Of a stretch of 64,000 nt of DNA, positions 16,814-27,158 are shown piece after piece. The stretch covers positions 1 through 64,000 of the forward strand of contig JAJDXG010000020.1 in the NCBI GenBank assembly GCA_022823365.1, written 5' to 3'. Origin of the DNA: Gemmatimonadota bacterium. GTDB taxonomy: Bacteria > Gemmatimonadota > Gemmatimonadetes > Longimicrobiales > Gaopeijiaceae. Within the stretch, counting starts at the first letter, position 1, and every line of letters starts with the position of its first letter. Both the position numbers and the translations under genes were made by a program. A model generated the notes under the pieces. That model worked only from the letters and a program-made list of their open reading frames with translations, was not told the DNA's origin and did no database searches.

Positions 16814-19301
16814 CCGTCTCGATCCGGACACTGGTTCCTGACCCGGCACTCGGCGCCACCTCCAACTGAACCAGCCGCCGGCGCACCTCATCGATGTCGT
16901 GGCGGCAGACGCCGGCCCGCTCGATCAGCTTCGTCTCGCAGATGTTGCAGCGAACGCACTCGCGAAAGTCGATGCGCGGCCCCTCGATTGCCCCCGTGGG
17001 ACACGCCTGCTCGCACACCTTGCAGTGGTCGCAGTGCTCCACCCGGCGGATGCGGAAGGGCGACACCGTGGAGGCAACCGCCAGCGCCGCCCCCAGCGGG
17101 CAGGCGTAGCGGCAGTAGAAGCGGGGCACGATCGCCGACGCCACCAGGATCCCCCCGGCGATCGCCCACAGCACGATGGAAGAGCTCAGGAAGAAGACCG
17201 TCCCGAAGGGTTCGAAGAAGGAAAAGATGCTGGCCCGGCTCCCCGCCAGCGCCGGAAGCAGGATCGCCGCCAGGCACACGTACTTGACCAGGTACAGGCG
17301 CTCGTGCAGGGCGCGCGGCAGTTCCCGCTTGAACTTCCGCGGAACCACTTTCTCCAGGAAATCCTGCAGGACCCCGAACGGGCACAGGAACCCGCAGAAA
17401 ACGCGCCCCACCAGCAGCGTGGTCACCACCGTGAAGACCACGAACAGGAGCAGCGGGATGTCCTCCAGGAACACCGCCGGCCCCACGGAGATGACCGCGG
17501 TGATGTGCGACACCGAGAGGAAGCCGCCGTCGAACCAACCCAGGTAGAGGAAGGTCGCCGCCAGGGCCACCCAGCGCAGCCGGTCGCGCTTCAGGAAGAA
17601 GGCCACCGTGACCAGCGCCAGCAGCCCCAGCATCCACGCGACCTCGGCGGGCGAGGTGCGCGCCAGGGTGCGCTCGAGGACGGTCTGTTCCTCGGCGAGG
17701 GAGAAATCGAGGTCCGGCGGGGCCGCCGGCTGGACCGGCGCGGGAGGATTCTCTTCGGCCTCGGACGGGTTCGCGGGTGGCGCGGGGTCGGCCGCGGGAT
17801 CGTCGGCTGCCTCCGTCGGGTCGACAGGCACCGGCGCAGCCGTGGGGTCGTCTGGGGATGCGGGTTCGCCCGCGGCAGCTGCTTCGGCACCGGCAGCATC
17901 GGCCGCAACTCCCGGATCGTCCGCGGCAGCCTCCACGGCAGCTTCGTCTTCCGGCGCCGGAGCATCCTCGCGCGCATCGTCCGCCACCCCGCCGGCCTCC
18001 GCCGGATCTTCCGGCAGCCCGGAGGGGGCCGGTGGCGGCTCGCCCGCGGCAGTCTCCGGCTCATCCGCGGCGATGCCCGACACGACGGGTTCCGCGACCC
18101 CTGCGGGATCGATCGCGTCGGCCACGGGCGAAGCCGGATCCGGATCCTCCCCGGCAGGCGCATCTTCCGGCGGAGGCGCATCCTCCGCGACGATTCTCTC
18201 CGCGACCCGCGGGGGCGGATACGCGGTCGTGTAGAGTCCCATGCCCGGACGGAGATCGAAATTGATGTCGAAGGCCTGCTCGACGTCGAGCGAACCCGGC
18301 ACGGCCATCACCCCGACGTTGCGGAACTGCCCCTGAACCATCCCGCTGCGCGGCTCGCCCAGCATGACGACGTCCGGGTTGTCCATGTCAATGGTGTCGG
18401 CGCCCTGCACCAGCGAGAGCGTGCGCGGATAGAAGAGCAGGGCCAGCGCGCCATCGACCCCCACGAGCATCAGAGGATCTTCCTGCACCCGTTCCCCGAG
18501 CTGTTCCGCCACCTCGCCGAACCTGGCCCGGCCGACCAGCATCTCGCCGACGGAGTCGCTGCGGATGTGCGCGAACGAGAGCACGATGCGGGTGACGTTG
18601 TTTTCGAGCACATGGATCTGCGGCACCAGCTCGCCCGCGACCATGTCGGACCAGGACAGCTCGTCCAGCTCCTCCATGCCGATGGTCAGGAGCGAGCCGC
18701 CGGACTCGGCGGACGGCCGGGTGGCCAGGTAGTTGGCGTACACCCGGCGGGCGGAGGCGCGGATGCCGCGCGACATGGCCGAGACCGAGATCGTCGCCCG
18801 CGATACCACGCGGACATCACGCTTGGCGCGGAAGGGATCGGAGATGGACTTGCCCGTGAACTGGGCCTCGTAGCCGGGGGTGCGCAGGAAGTCGCCGCGG
18901 GTGCGGATGTAGGACTCGACGTAGTGGGTGACCCGAACCCCGGTGAGGGTCCCTTCCCGGTCCATCCCCACCAGCACCTCGATGGGACCGTTGTAGCCGA
19001 GTTCCTCCGGAGGCACGTCCGACGTCAGGAACGCATATCCGACGAGGGCGTCCTCGTCCGGGGCGTCGGCCGCGTATCCGACGATCACCCGCGGGTCGCC
19101 GTCGCGCACCTCGAAGGAGATGGCGCCCGGCAATACCTCCTCCACGAGACTCTGCGGGAAGGCGAAGTCGTCGAGGCCCTGCTGGCCGACGGCCGGGGCG
19201 GGCGCAAGGATGTTCGCCGCCAGAACGGCGAAAGCGCATGCGAAAGCCCTTGCGGCCGGCGCGATCCGCGCCACCCTCCTTCCCTCCCGGTCCTCAGGCA
19301 T
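16806..19301 (-). CDS. NosR/NirI-like FMN-binding membrane iron-sulfur protein
   Basis: An 831-residue protein with the NosR order: a signal sequence (about 1-40), a periplasmic FMN-binding domain with RVVSRATIS (Thr170 is the likely FMN attachment residue), about five membrane helices from residue 550 on, CGFLCPFG and RYACPLG motifs, and a cytoplasmic ferredoxin end with [12 protein letters not shown] and CVRCNICE. Such proteins pass electrons across the membrane, classically to N2O reductase. No nosZ, nosD or nosL is present here, so the true acceptor is unknown. Unusual is a Pro/Ala/Asp/Glu-rich insert at about residues 366-537. It overlaps both neighbours by 8 bases and is followed by apbE, its likely flavin transferase. 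Confidence 0.85.
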   Translation of the reverse strand: MPEDREGRRVARIAPAARAFACAFAVLAANILAPAPAVGQQGLDDFAFPQSLVEEVLPGAISFEVRDGDPRVIVGYAADAPDEDALVGYAFLTSDVPPEELGYNGPIEVLVGMDREGTLTGVRVTHYVESYIRTRGDFLRTPGYEAQFTGKSISDPFRAKRDVRVVSRATISVSAMSRGIRASARRVYANYLATRPSAESGGSLLTIGMEELDELSWSDMVAGELVPQIHVLENNVTRIVLSFAHIRSDSVGEMLVGRARFGEVAEQLGERVQEDPLMLVGVDGALALLFYPRTLSLVQGADTIDMDNPDVVMLGEPRSGMVQGQFRNVGVMAVPGSLDVEQAFDINFDLRPGMGLYTTAYPPPRVAERIVAEDAPPPEDAPAGEDPDPASPVADAIDPAGVAEPVVSGIAADEPETAAGEPPPAPSGLPEDPAEAGGVADDAREDAPAPEDEAAVEAAADDPGVAADAAGAEAAAAGEPASPDDPTAAPVPVDPTEAADDPAADPAPPANPSEAEENPPAPVQPAAPPDLDFSLAEEQTVLERTLARTSPAEVAWMLGLLALVTVAFFLKRDRLRWVALAATFLYLGWFDGGFLSVSHITAVISVGPAVFLEDIPLLLFVVFTVVTTLLVGRVFCGFLCPFGVLQDFLEKVVPRKFKRELPRALHERLYLVKYVCLAAILLPALAGSRASIFSFFEPFGTVFFLSSSIVLWAIAGGILVASAIVPRFYCRYACPLGAALAVASTVSPFRIRRVEHCDHCKVCEQACPTGAIEGPRIDFRECVRCNICETKLIERAGVCRHDIDEVRRRLVQLEVAPSAGSGTSVRIETGA

Positions 19302-21498
19302 CCACGCGCGCGAGCCGGAGTGCGTTGGCCGTCACCAGCAGCGAGACCCCCACGTCGCCCACCAGCACCGCCGTGATCAGCGTGACCATCCCGAGCGGCA
19401 CGCCCACCACCAGGACGAGCTTCACCAGCAGGGCGGTGGTGATGTTCTGGCGGATGACCGCCCGCGACTTGCGCGACAACCGGAACAGGTAGGGCAGCCG
19501 GGTGAGGTCGTCGCCCATCAGCGCCACGTCCGCGCTGTCGATGGCGGCGTCGCTCCCGGCGGCACCCATGGCGATGCCCACCGAGGCGGCCGCGAGCGAG
19601 GGCGCGTCGTTCACGCCGTCGCCCACCATCGCGACCCGGCCGTGCTCCCGCTCAAGCGCGTTGAGCGCCTCCACCTTCTCGTGCGGGAGCAGCCTGGCCA
19701 ACACCTCGTCCACGCCGGTCTCCCCTGCGACCCGGCGGCCGGTGGCGTCGTCGTCACCTGTGAGCATCACGACGGGGCGGATTCCCAGGCCGTGCAGCCG
19801 CCCCACCGCCTCCCGCGCCTGCTTGCGGGCCCGGTCCTCCAGGGAGATCCACCCCAGCGGACCGTCCTCGTCCGCGACGACCACCACCGTTCGGCCGTCG
19901 CCGGCCATGCCCTCGGGTGGTTCGCCGAGCCCCAGGACGGCCGGCTTGCCGACGAAGTGGCGCACGCCGTCCAGGCGGGCCTCGACACCCTCGCCCCGGC
20001 GGGCGGCGAAGTCACGCACGGCGTAGTGGGTGTGGATGTCGCGCCTGGCCGCCTCCTCGTGGATCGCGCGCGCGATGGGGTGCTCCGAGCGGGCCTCCAC
20101 CGCGGCCGCGCGCGCCAGCACCGTCACCGGTGGCGCCCCCCGAGTCGAGCGCACCTCGCGCACCTCCAGGTGCCCGACCGTGAGGGTGCCGGTCTTGTCC
20201 ATCGCCATGGCCCGCACGCCGCTCATCGCCTCCAGGTAGACCCCGCCCTTGATCAGCACCCCGCGGCGCGCGGCCGCGGTGATGCCGCTCACCACCGCAA
20301 CCGGGGTGGAGATCACCAGCGCGCACGGACACGCGATCACCAGCAGCGTGAGCCCCCGCACCAGCCAGGTGATGAAGTCCGCGCCCGCGAGCGTCGGCAC
20401 CGCCACCACCAGCACGGCCGCGACGGTGATCGCCGGCGTGTACCAGCGCGCGAACCGGGTCACCACCCGTTCCGTCTTCGCCTTCTCCGCCCCCGCCCGC
20501 TCCACCAGCTCGACGATGCGCGCGAGCGAGCTCGAGTCGGCCGGCTTCTCCGTGCGGATTTGCATGAAGCCGTCGCGGGTGATGGTGCCGGCGAAGACCG
20601 GGTCGCCGGGGTCCTTCTCCACCGGGAGCGACTCCCCGGTGAGCGGCGACTCGTCCACCGCCGACCCCCCCTCCACCACGCTGCCGTCGACCGGAATCCG
20701 CTCGCCGGGGCGCACCACCACCACGTCCCCGACCGCCACCTCCGACGCCCGCACCGTCTCCTCCACCCCGCCGCGCAGCACCACGGCCGTCTTGGGTGCG
20801 AGGTCCATCAGCGACTCCATCGACGCCCGCGCGCGATCGACCGCGTAGCTCTCGAGCAGCTCGGCGGTCGAGAACAGGAAGGCGATGGCGGCGGCCTCCA
20901 GGTACTCCCCGATCGCGACCGCCCCCAGGATCGCCACCGTCATCAGGAAGTTCATGTCCAGCGAGAGCTCGCGCGCGGCGCGGAACCCGTCCGGCATGAA
21001 CCTCCACCCGCCCACCAGCGCCGAGGCGACGAACAGCAGCGAAGGAATCCGCACCTCGTTCAGCGGCAGCGTGAACAGGAGCGGGCCCACCCCGGCCAGC
21101 TGGAGCGCGAGCCCGACCGCGAACAGCGCCGCCGACGCGTACGTGATGCGGGCGTCCCGCGTCGCCCAGGTCGCGGCCGCGCGCTCCCGCCGGGCGCCGG
21201 TGTCCGGCTCGGCCAGGTGCCCGAGGCGTCCGATCGCGCGCCGCACCTCCTCGGTCTCGACCAGGCCGGCATCGATCTCGACGGTCACGGTGCGGCCCAC
21301 CAGGTTGGCCCCCACCCCCATCACCCCGTCGACCTTGCGCAGTCCGTCCTCGATGCGGGTCACGCAGTGCGAGCAGTCCATGTCCCGCACGCGGAACCGG
21401 ACGGCGGTCGCGGCGTCCCCGGCCATCGCGGCGTCCCCGGCCACCGCGGTGCCTCCTCCGTCCCCGTCCAGCATCACGCCGCCCCGCCCCACGACCAT
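19294..21498 (-). CDS. P1B-type heavy-metal ATPase, Zn/Cd/Pb class
   Basis: A 734-residue metal-exporting P-type ATPase. An N-terminal metal-binding domain has MDCSHC (near residue 41). Then come TGESLPV in the actuator domain, the membrane ion site ACPCALVIS near residue 390, the phosphorylation motif DKTGT near 434, SEHPIA, and GDGVNDAPS. The last helices contain N-x7-K and GDVG, the pattern of P1B-2 pumps (ZntA/CadA, divalent Zn, Cd or Pb) rather than copper pumps. ATG at 21498, ten bases after the aminotransferase stop; an ATG at 21474 is an alternative. Its stop overlaps the NosR-like ATG. Metal supply or detoxification for the flavoprotein operon is possible but unproven. Confidence 0.92.
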   Translation of the reverse strand: MVVGRGGVMLDGDGGGTAVAGDAAMAGDAATAVRFRVRDMDCSHCVTRIEDGLRKVDGVMGVGANLVGRTVTVEIDAGLVETEEVRRAIGRLGHLAEPDTGARRERAAATWATRDARITYASAALFAVGLALQLAGVGPLLFTLPLNEVRIPSLLFVASALVGGWRFMPDGFRAARELSLDMNFLMTVAILGAVAIGEYLEAAAIAFLFSTAELLESYAVDRARASMESLMDLAPKTAVVLRGGVEETVRASEVAVGDVVVVRPGERIPVDGSVVEGGSAVDESPLTGESLPVEKDPGDPVFAGTITRDGFMQIRTEKPADSSSLARIVELVERAGAEKAKTERVVTRFARWYTPAITVAAVLVVAVPTLAGADFITWLVRGLTLLVIACPCALVISTPVAVVSGITAAARRGVLIKGGVYLEAMSGVRAMAMDKTGTLTVGHLEVREVRSTRGAPPVTVLARAAAVEARSEHPIARAIHEEAARRDIHTHYAVRDFAARRGEGVEARLDGVRHFVGKPAVLGLGEPPEGMAGDGRTVVVVADEDGPLGWISLEDRARKQAREAVGRLHGLGIRPVVMLTGDDDATGRRVAGETGVDEVLARLLPHEKVEALNALEREHGRVAMVGDGVNDAPSLAAASVGIAMGAAGSDAAIDSADVALMGDDLTRLPYLFRLSRKSRAVIRQNITTALLVKLVLVVGVPLGMVTLITAVLVGDVGVSLLVTANALRLARVDA

Positions 21499-21508
21499 TG
21501 CCGCCCGG

Positions 21509-22807
21509 CTAGACCGCCGCCGCCACGGCCTCGCGGTCCACCGCCGCTCCCGGATACGGCGACTCCAGCCGGTAATCCGGCCGCGCGTCGAGGAAGGCGG
21601 CCACCCGGTCCTCACGGGTCACGGCCTCGGCGATGAAGTCCAGCGCCTCCTGCAGGCGCTCGTCGGAAGCCGCGCAACTGAAGCGCAGGAACCCGGCGCC
21701 GGCTTCGCCGAAGCACTCGCCGCCCAGGCAGGCGACCCCGAAGTCGTCGTCCGCCCCCTCGAGCAGGTACATCGCCAGGCCGTGGCTGGTGATGCCGAGC
21801 CGGTTGCACACCGGCGCCACCTTCGGGAAGACGTAGAACGTCGCGTGCGGATCCAGCGACGAGAACCCGTCGATCCGGTTGAGCCCCTCCGTCAGCAGCT
21901 CCACCTTGCGGCGGAACCGGCGCATGGCGGCCTCGCGCTCGGCTCCGTCCCGCTCGAGCGCCGCCACGCCCGCCAGTTGAATGAAGGGCGGCGCGCACGA
22001 CACGCTCGTGTTGATCATCTTGCCGATGGCCTCGACGGTCTCGGGCGCCGACACCGCGAACCCCAGCCGCCAGCCGCCCATGCTGTACGACTTGCTGAAG
22101 GTGTAGGCGGCCACCGAGCGCTCCATCATCCCGGGCTGCGCCAGCGGCGACACGTGCTTGCCCTTCCACACCATGTGGCAGTAGGGCTCATCGCTGAAGA
22201 CGGCGACGCGCGTGCCCCGCACCAGTTCCGCGATGCCGCGAAAATCCTCCTCCGTGGCCACGCCCCCGGTGGGATTGTGGGGCGAGTTCAGGAAGATGGC
22301 CCTGGGCCGGCGATCCTCGGCGAGAAAGCGCTCGACCGCTGCCAGGCTCGGGCGGAAGGCGTCCTCCTGGCGAAGCGGCGTGAACACCGGGCGTCCCCCG
22401 CGCCTGAGGATGTTGGGCACGTAGGTCGGAAAGTACGGGCTGAAGACCAGGACTCCGTCCCCCGGATCCACGAAGGCTTCGCAGAAATACTGCTCGAAGA
22501 CCTTGGTGCCGGTGGCGATAACGACATTCTCGCGCCCCGCGGGCACACCGAACTCGTCGCGCATGTAGCGGGCCGCCGCGTCGCGCAGCTCCGGCAGCCC
22601 CAGGGAGGCGCAGTAGCGCGTCTGTCCGGCGGCGATGGCTTCCCTTCCCGCCTCGGCCGCCGCGCTCGTGGTCGCAAACGGGCTGTCGCCGATCTCGAGT
22701 TCGACAACGTCCTTCCCCTCGGACTGAAGCCGCTTGGCGACCGCCAGCACGGTAAAGGCGGCCTCCGCCGTCAGCGACCGCGCGAACCCGCTCAGTTCCA
22801 TGGCCAC
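21509..22807 (-). CDS. Class I/II pyridoxal-phosphate aminotransferase
   Basis: A 432-residue fold-type I enzyme. Visible are a PLP-phosphate loop GTKVFEQYF, the substrate-binding [17 protein letters not shown], the lysine that binds PLP in [15 protein letters not shown] (near residue 239), and a C-terminal FLRFSCA with the carboxylate-binding arginine. It belongs to the aspartate aminotransferase superfamily; the amino acid used cannot be fixed. GTG at 22807 has GGAG at 9 bases; an ATG two codons later is also possible. It is the first gene of the eight-gene minus-strand operon that ends with ppx. Confidence 0.9.
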   Translation of the reverse strand: MAMELSGFARSLTAEAAFTVLAVAKRLQSEGKDVVELEIGDSPFATTSAAAEAGREAIAAGQTRYCASLGLPELRDAAARYMRDEFGVPAGRENVVIATGTKVFEQYFCEAFVDPGDGVLVFSPYFPTYVPNILRRGGRPVFTPLRQEDAFRPSLAAVERFLAEDRRPRAIFLNSPHNPTGGVATEEDFRGIAELVRGTRVAVFSDEPYCHMVWKGKHVSPLAQPGMMERSVAAYTFSKSYSMGGWRLGFAVSAPETVEAIGKMINTSVSCAPPFIQLAGVAALERDGAEREAAMRRFRRKVELLTEGLNRIDGFSSLDPHATFYVFPKVAPVCNRLGITSHGLAMYLLEGADDDFGVACLGGECFGEAGAGFLRFSCAASDERLQEALDFIAEAVTREDRVAAFLDARPDYRLESPYPGAAVDREAVAAAV

Positions 22808-23053
22808 TCGTCAATTCTCCGTTTGTCGTTGCGTGGGAGCGAGATGGGCAGCGGCTTCGTTCGCAGAACGTGATTCGCGGGAACGTCATTCGCAGGACGT
22901 CAGTCGCAGCGCTGCCCGGACCGGAATGATAGGCGACCCTCCCTGCCAACCGGAAGGGTAGGCGCCGGTTGCGCTGGCCGCCAGACCGGGAAGCGGGGCG
23001 ACGTGATGCAGAACCGCAGCGGCAACTCAACGGCCAACGTCGTCTTCCACGAG

Positions 23054-23130
23054 CCCCTCTGCAGCGTGTTGCATATCGGCAGATGCAACAAATTGTTGCC
23101 TTTTCGAAAATGCAACACCGTGCAGAGGGG
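23054..23130. repeat. Nested inverted repeat with four TGTTGCAT-type elements in the intergenic region 22808-23344
   Basis: The gap between the aminotransferase and PQQ-dehydrogenase genes holds a 21-base inverted repeat (23054-23074 and 23110-23130, 19 of 21 matching) separated by 35 bases. Inside are alternating copies of an 8-mer: TGTTGCAT at 23067, ATGCAACA at 23083, TGTTGCCT at 23094 and ATGCAACA at 23110. Either two adjacent hairpins or one large hairpin with an inner one could form. It is placed about 215 bases before the dehydrogenase ATG and could act as operators for a repressor or as an attenuator. The rest of this gap shows nothing I recognise. Confidence 0.6.
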
Positions 23131-23344
23131 GTGGACGGTCATGTAGCGGCCGCCGCGCAACTCACTCGTCGACCCACCTGCCTCCAGTCGTCGAACCGCA
23201 CGCCCACTCACCCGCCGCATCGCGCACTCCCACCCATCGAACGGCGCGGGCCCGCCTTGCCCATACTCCGGCGCACCTTCATCTTGCGATGCTCGCTCCG
23301 GTGTGCGAGACGATGAACATCTGTTTGGAAGGGGGACGCGGAAG

Positions 23345-25366
23345 ATGACTGGACAGGACCGTCAATCACGGACGTCGGCCACGCGCGCCTGGTGCTGGCT
23401 GGCCCTCATTTCGCTCGCGGCGGGCGCCTGCGCCCAGACCTCTGATGCGGGCCCGGCCGGAAGCGTGGTCACCGAGGGCGACTGGGCCTACATCGGCGGC
23501 AACGCCGGCAGCCAGCGCTACACGGAACTCACGCAGATCAACCCCGGCAACTTCGACCAGCTCGAGGTGGACTGGATCTGGGACGGCTCCGCGTATCCTA
23601 ATGTTAACGCGCGCGCGACCCCCATCTACGTCAACGGCAAGCTGATCAGCGTCGCCGGCGACAAGCGCCACGTCATCGCCACCGATCCGGCCAGCGGCAA
23701 GGTGCTGTGGGACTGGGTGGAGCCCGAGACCTTCCGCTGGGAGTATTCGATGCGGAAGAACCACGGCAAGGGCGTCGCGTACGCGAACGTCGACGGCCGC
23801 GACATTATCTACGTGGTTACGCCCGCCTTCTTCCTGCACGCGCTCGACGCCGAGACCGGCGAGCCCATCGAGGGCTTCGGGGGTTCGGTGGACATCGAGG
23901 GCTTCCCCAAGACCGGGACCGTGGATCTGCTCGACGACCTGGGCCACGAGCACGACGACTACATGGGCGTCCCGCTCGAGAAGGGCTACATCACCAGCTC
24001 CTCCCCGGCCATCGTGGTCAACGGCGTGATCATCGTCGGCAACTCCGCCGAGCAGGGGTACAACCAGTCGCGCCAGGAGAACATCCCGGGCGATATCCTC
24101 GCCTATGACGCGCGCACCGGCGCGTTCCTGTGGAAGTTCGACGTGATCCCCGGGCCCGGCGAGTTCGGGCACGAGACCTGGGAGAACGACGCCTGGGAGT
24201 GGACCGGCGACATCTCCTCGTGGGCACCGCTCTCGGCGGATCCCGAGCTGGGGCTCGTCTACATCCCCACCAACGGCGCGACCCAGGACTTCTACGGCGG
24301 CTTCCGCCCCGGTGACAACCTGTTCAGCACCAGCCTGATCGCGCTGGACGTGCAGACCGGCGAGCGGGTGTGGCACTACCAGCTGGTCCGTCACGACATC
24401 TGGAACTACGACACCTCCACCGCGCCCATCCTGGTGGACGTGACCGTGGACGGGGAGGACATCCCCGCGGTGGTGCAGATCACCAAGCAGTCCTTCGCCT
24501 ACGCCTTCAACCGCGCGACCGGCGAGCCCATCTGGCCCATCGAGGATAAGCCGGTGCCGAAGTCGAAGGTGCCGGGCGAGAAGCTGGCCGAGACGCAGCC
24601 GCATCCGACCTGGCCCCTTCCCTACGACATGCAGGGCCTGAGCGTGGACGACCTGGTCGACTTCACGCCCGAGCTGCGCCAGGCCGCGCTCGACCTGCTC
24701 GAGCCCTACGACTGGGGTCCGTTCTTCCAGCCCCCGCTGCACCGCGACAACGACGAGGGCAAGCTGGGCTCGATCTGGTGCCCCGGCGACGTGGGCGGCA
24801 CCAACATCGACGGCACGCCCGCGGTGGATCCCGAGAGCGGAGTCATCTTCGTGACCTCGCAGAAGGGATGCTCGTCGCGGCTGGTGGTGCCCGGCCACGA
24901 GGTCGACGAGAGGGTGGAGGCACCCACCGGCACGACCATCAACGACTTCGCGGTGTTGGGCGGCGCGCGCATCGGGCGCGTGCAGGGGCTGCCGATGTAC
25001 AAGCCCCCTTACAGCAAGATCACCGCCATCGACATGAACACCGGCGAGCACCTCTGGTGGATCCCGGTGGGAGACACCCCCAACAACGTGCTCAATCATC
25101 CCGCGCTGGAAGGGATCGATATCCCCAACACGGGGACCGGCAGGCAGGCCGCGCAGATCGTGACCCCGGACATGCTCCTGTACACGGGCAACGCAAGCGA
25201 CAACACCCCCATGCTGTACGCCGTGGACAAGGCGACGGGCGAGCGGCTGAGCGAGGTCGAACTCCCCGGCAACCCGCGCTACGGCATGATGACCTACATG
25301 CACGAGGGCAAGCAGCGGGTCGTGATCCAGGCGCCGAACATGCTGATGGCGATGAGTCTGCCGTAG
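23345..25366 (+). CDS. PQQ-dependent dehydrogenase (eight-bladed propeller, quinoprotein alcohol/glucose type)
   Basis: A 673-residue periplasmic quinoprotein. After a secretion signal ending LAAGACAQT, it starts with GDWAYIGGNAGSQRYTELTQI, a typical first propeller blade. Repeated blade signatures follow (DPASGKVLWDW, DAETGEPIEGF, DVQTGERVWHYQ, DMNTGEHLWWIP). VRHDIWNYDTSTAPILVDV is the usual active-site Asp/Asn region of sugar or alcohol quinoproteins. No heme c motif (CxxCH) is seen, so it probably passes electrons to a separate cytochrome or to ubiquinone. The substrate is unknown. ATG at 23345 is preceded by GGAAGGGGGACGCGGAAG. The possible lipobox (AGAC) is weak. Confidence 0.88.
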   Translation: MTGQDRQSRTSATRAWCWLALISLAAGACAQTSDAGPAGSVVTEGDWAYIGGNAGSQRYTELTQINPGNFDQLEVDWIWDGSAYPNVNARATPIYVNGKLISVAGDKRHVIATDPASGKVLWDWVEPETFRWEYSMRKNHGKGVAYANVDGRDIIYVVTPAFFLHALDAETGEPIEGFGGSVDIEGFPKTGTVDLLDDLGHEHDDYMGVPLEKGYITSSSPAIVVNGVIIVGNSAEQGYNQSRQENIPGDILAYDARTGAFLWKFDVIPGPGEFGHETWENDAWEWTGDISSWAPLSADPELGLVYIPTNGATQDFYGGFRPGDNLFSTSLIALDVQTGERVWHYQLVRHDIWNYDTSTAPILVDVTVDGEDIPAVVQITKQSFAYAFNRATGEPIWPIEDKPVPKSKVPGEKLAETQPHPTWPLPYDMQGLSVDDLVDFTPELRQAALDLLEPYDWGPFFQPPLHRDNDEGKLGSIWCPGDVGGTNIDGTPAVDPESGVIFVTSQKGCSSRLVVPGHEVDERVEAPTGTTINDFAVLGGARIGRVQGLPMYKPPYSKITAIDMNTGEHLWWIPVGDTPNNVLNHPALEGIDIPNTGTGRQAAQIVTPDMLLYTGNASDNTPMLYAVDKATGERLSEVELPGNPRYGMMTYMHEGKQRVVIQAPNMLMAMSLP

Positions 25367-25519
25367 GGGGAGGATCGCCCGGTCCGGTTCCAGGGGAAGT
25401 AGGGAAGCTGGACTGAACGCATCGCGCGGCCGAGGCACGATAGCGTTCAGTTCAGCTTTTCGTTATGCTGAGATTTAAGATTTTCTGATCGTAAGAACTT
25501 CTGCGAGGGCCTCAGAAGA

Positions 25520-25744
25520 ATGGAAATGTCCAAGATCACATCGCGCGGCCAGACGACGATTCCCAAGCGAATCCGTGAAGCCGCCAACCTGCAGGCTGGT
25601 GATGTGGTCGCCTTCGAGATCGCGGGTGACCACCTGAGGCTGCGCAAGGTGGAGCCGGGGCAGGATGACTATCTGGAAGGCCTCTCCGAGGTGATGAGCG
25701 AATGGGTATCGCCAGAGGACGAGGAGGCTTGGCGTGACCTATGA
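25520..25744 (+). CDS. AbrB/SpoVT-domain antitoxin
   Basis: A 74-residue protein: SKITSRGQTTIPKRIREAAN is the swapped-hairpin AbrB DNA-binding domain (residues about 3-45). The acidic tail (EGLSEVMSEWVSPEDEEAW) would block the toxin. Antitoxins of this kind repress their own promoter. The start is ATG at 25520 or the second Met two codons later. It overlaps the following toxin gene by 11 bases, the usual arrangement. Confidence 0.85.
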   Translation: MEMSKITSRGQTTIPKRIREAANLQAGDVVAFEIAGDHLRLRKVEPGQDDYLEGLSEVMSEWVSPEDEEAWRDL

Positions 25745-26066
25745 AGCTCTCGACATCGTCGTTGTGCCCTTCCCCTTCACGGACCAGCCCACCGTAAAGC
25801 GCCGACCAGCTCTGATCATTTCGTCGACCAACTTCAACGATACCCACCAACAGTCAGTCTTGGCGATGATCACCACGTCCCGGCTTGTTTGGCCGAGCGA
25901 TGTTGTGATCGAGGAATGGCGCAATGCGGGTCTGATCGCCCCATGCAAGGTCCGTTTCAAGCTGTTCACCCTTGATCATGCGCTGATCCTACGAAGAATC
26001 GGCGTAATGCATCCGCGAGATGGCCAGCGCGTGAAGAACGTGCTTTCCCGTTTACTGATCCGCTGA
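25734..26066 (+). CDS. MazF/PemK-like toxin
   Basis: A 110-residue protein with the PemK-like barrel start IVVVPFPFTDQPTVKRRPAL and the core IISSTNFN, followed by a SDVVIEEW strand and KVRFKLFTLD. Family members are sequence-specific mRNA ribonucleases. It begins at GTG 25734 inside the antitoxin gene and ends with the basic helix RVKNVLSRLLIR. The paired AbrB antitoxin and overlap support a type II module. Confidence 0.85.
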   Translation: MTYEALDIVVVPFPFTDQPTVKRRPALIISSTNFNDTHQQSVLAMITTSRLVWPSDVVIEEWRNAGLIAPCKVRFKLFTLDHALILRRIGVMHPRDGQRVKNVLSRLLIR

Positions 26067-26100
26067 TTAACTGACAACACGATTTCAACCGGAGCGGCAG

Positions 26101-27018
26101 ATGGGTGATTTCGCAAACAGCGGCAGTGCCGGGCCAGCGGGGACTTCAGCGTCTCGACCGCAGTCCCTGGGCAACCGCATCCTCCGGTTCGGGCCGACCC
26201 GCATCGTTCTGGCCACGCTGGCCATCGTTGCGGCGATCCTCGTGGTTCAACTCGTGGTCGGTGGTCTGCACGAGATCCTGGGCTTGGGGCCGCTGCGCCA
26301 GGACACGCTCCAGTACGTCATCCCGATGGTGGTCGCGGTCCACTTCGCGTACATCGGCTACGTACGCCTCGTGGAGCGGCGCCGGGCCGACGAGCTGTCC
26401 GGCAGGGGCGCTGTGCGCGAGACGGGCGCGGGGATCGCGGTCGGTGCGGGTCTGCTCGTGGCGACCATCGGCGCCATCGCGGCGCTGGGATACTACCAGG
26501 TGACCGGGTCCAACCCCGTGAGCGCCGTGGTGCCGACGTTCGCCATGGCCGTGGCCGCCGGATACGCCGAGGAGGTGCTGTTCCGCGGCGTGCTCTTCCG
26601 CATCATCGAGGAGAGCCTCGGCACCTGGATCGCCTTGGCGCTCACAGCGCTCATGTTCGGCTTCGCGCACATGATGAACCCCAACGCGACGCTGTTCAGC
26701 TCGTTCGCGATCGCCATGGAGGCGGGTGTGCTGCTCGGCGCCGCCTACGTCCTCACCCGGCGGCTCTGGCTCGCGGTCGGCATCCACTTCGCCTGGAACT
26801 TCACCCAGGGCGGCATCTTCGGCGGGCGCGTCTCCGGGTTGACGATGGATGGGTTGCTCGAATCGGAGCTGAGCGGCCCCGCGTTGCTCTCAGGCGGCGA
26901 GTTCGGAGTGGAGGCGTCGATCTTCGCGGTGGCGCTGGGGGTGGGGACGGGGGTCTGGTTCCTGATCCGCGCCGGCCGCAAGGGCCACTTCATGACGCCG
27001 TTCTGGAGGCGGGGGTGA
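26101..27018 (+). CDS. CPBP-family intramembrane metalloprotease
   Basis: A 305-residue protein with about eight membrane helices. The Abi/CPBP active-site motifs are present: Glu157-Glu158 followed by Arg162 in EEVLFRGVLF, His190 in FGFAHMMNP and His229 in GIHFAWNF. Prokaryotic relatives cleave membrane substrates or protect against bacteriocins. It is 34 bases behind the toxin gene but has its own GGAG ribosome site, so co-transcription is uncertain. A hairpin plus T-run follows the gene. Confidence 0.88.
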   Translation: MGDFANSGSAGPAGTSASRPQSLGNRILRFGPTRIVLATLAIVAAILVVQLVVGGLHEILGLGPLRQDTLQYVIPMVVAVHFAYIGYVRLVERRRADELSGRGAVRETGAGIAVGAGLLVATIGAIAALGYYQVTGSNPVSAVVPTFAMAVAAGYAEEVLFRGVLFRIIEESLGTWIALALTALMFGFAHMMNPNATLFSSFAIAMEAGVLLGAAYVLTRRLWLAVGIHFAWNFTQGGIFGGRVSGLTMDGLLESELSGPALLSGGEFGVEASIFAVALGVGTGVWFLIRAGRKGHFMTPFWRRG

Positions 27019-27101
27019 GCGTTGGACAACACTGGGTTGGCGGGTACAAGCACGGAGTTGTAGACTAGCGTAGATACCCGCCGGCAGCGTGCTGTCGGCT
27101 C

Positions 27102-27136
27102 AAGGGCTGCTCCTCCGGAGTGGCCCTTGCTTTTTT
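27102..27136 (+). terminator. Rho-independent terminator
   Basis: AAGGGC (27102-27107) pairs with GCCCTT (27123-27128), with inner pairing of GCTCC and GGAG around the loop. It is followed by GC and six T residues (27131-27136). It lies 84 bases after the CPBP protease stop and just beyond the sodC 3' end, so it probably serves the plus-strand gene. Confidence 0.7.
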
Positions 27137-27158
27137 GGAGTTGCCATTTGCTGATCCA

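Noticed and set aside
16806..19301. Calling the NosR-like gene part of a nitrous-oxide reduction operon
   Set aside because: No nosZ, nosD, nosF, nosY or nosL is nearby; only the NosR-like protein and ApbE are present, so the pathway cannot be assigned.
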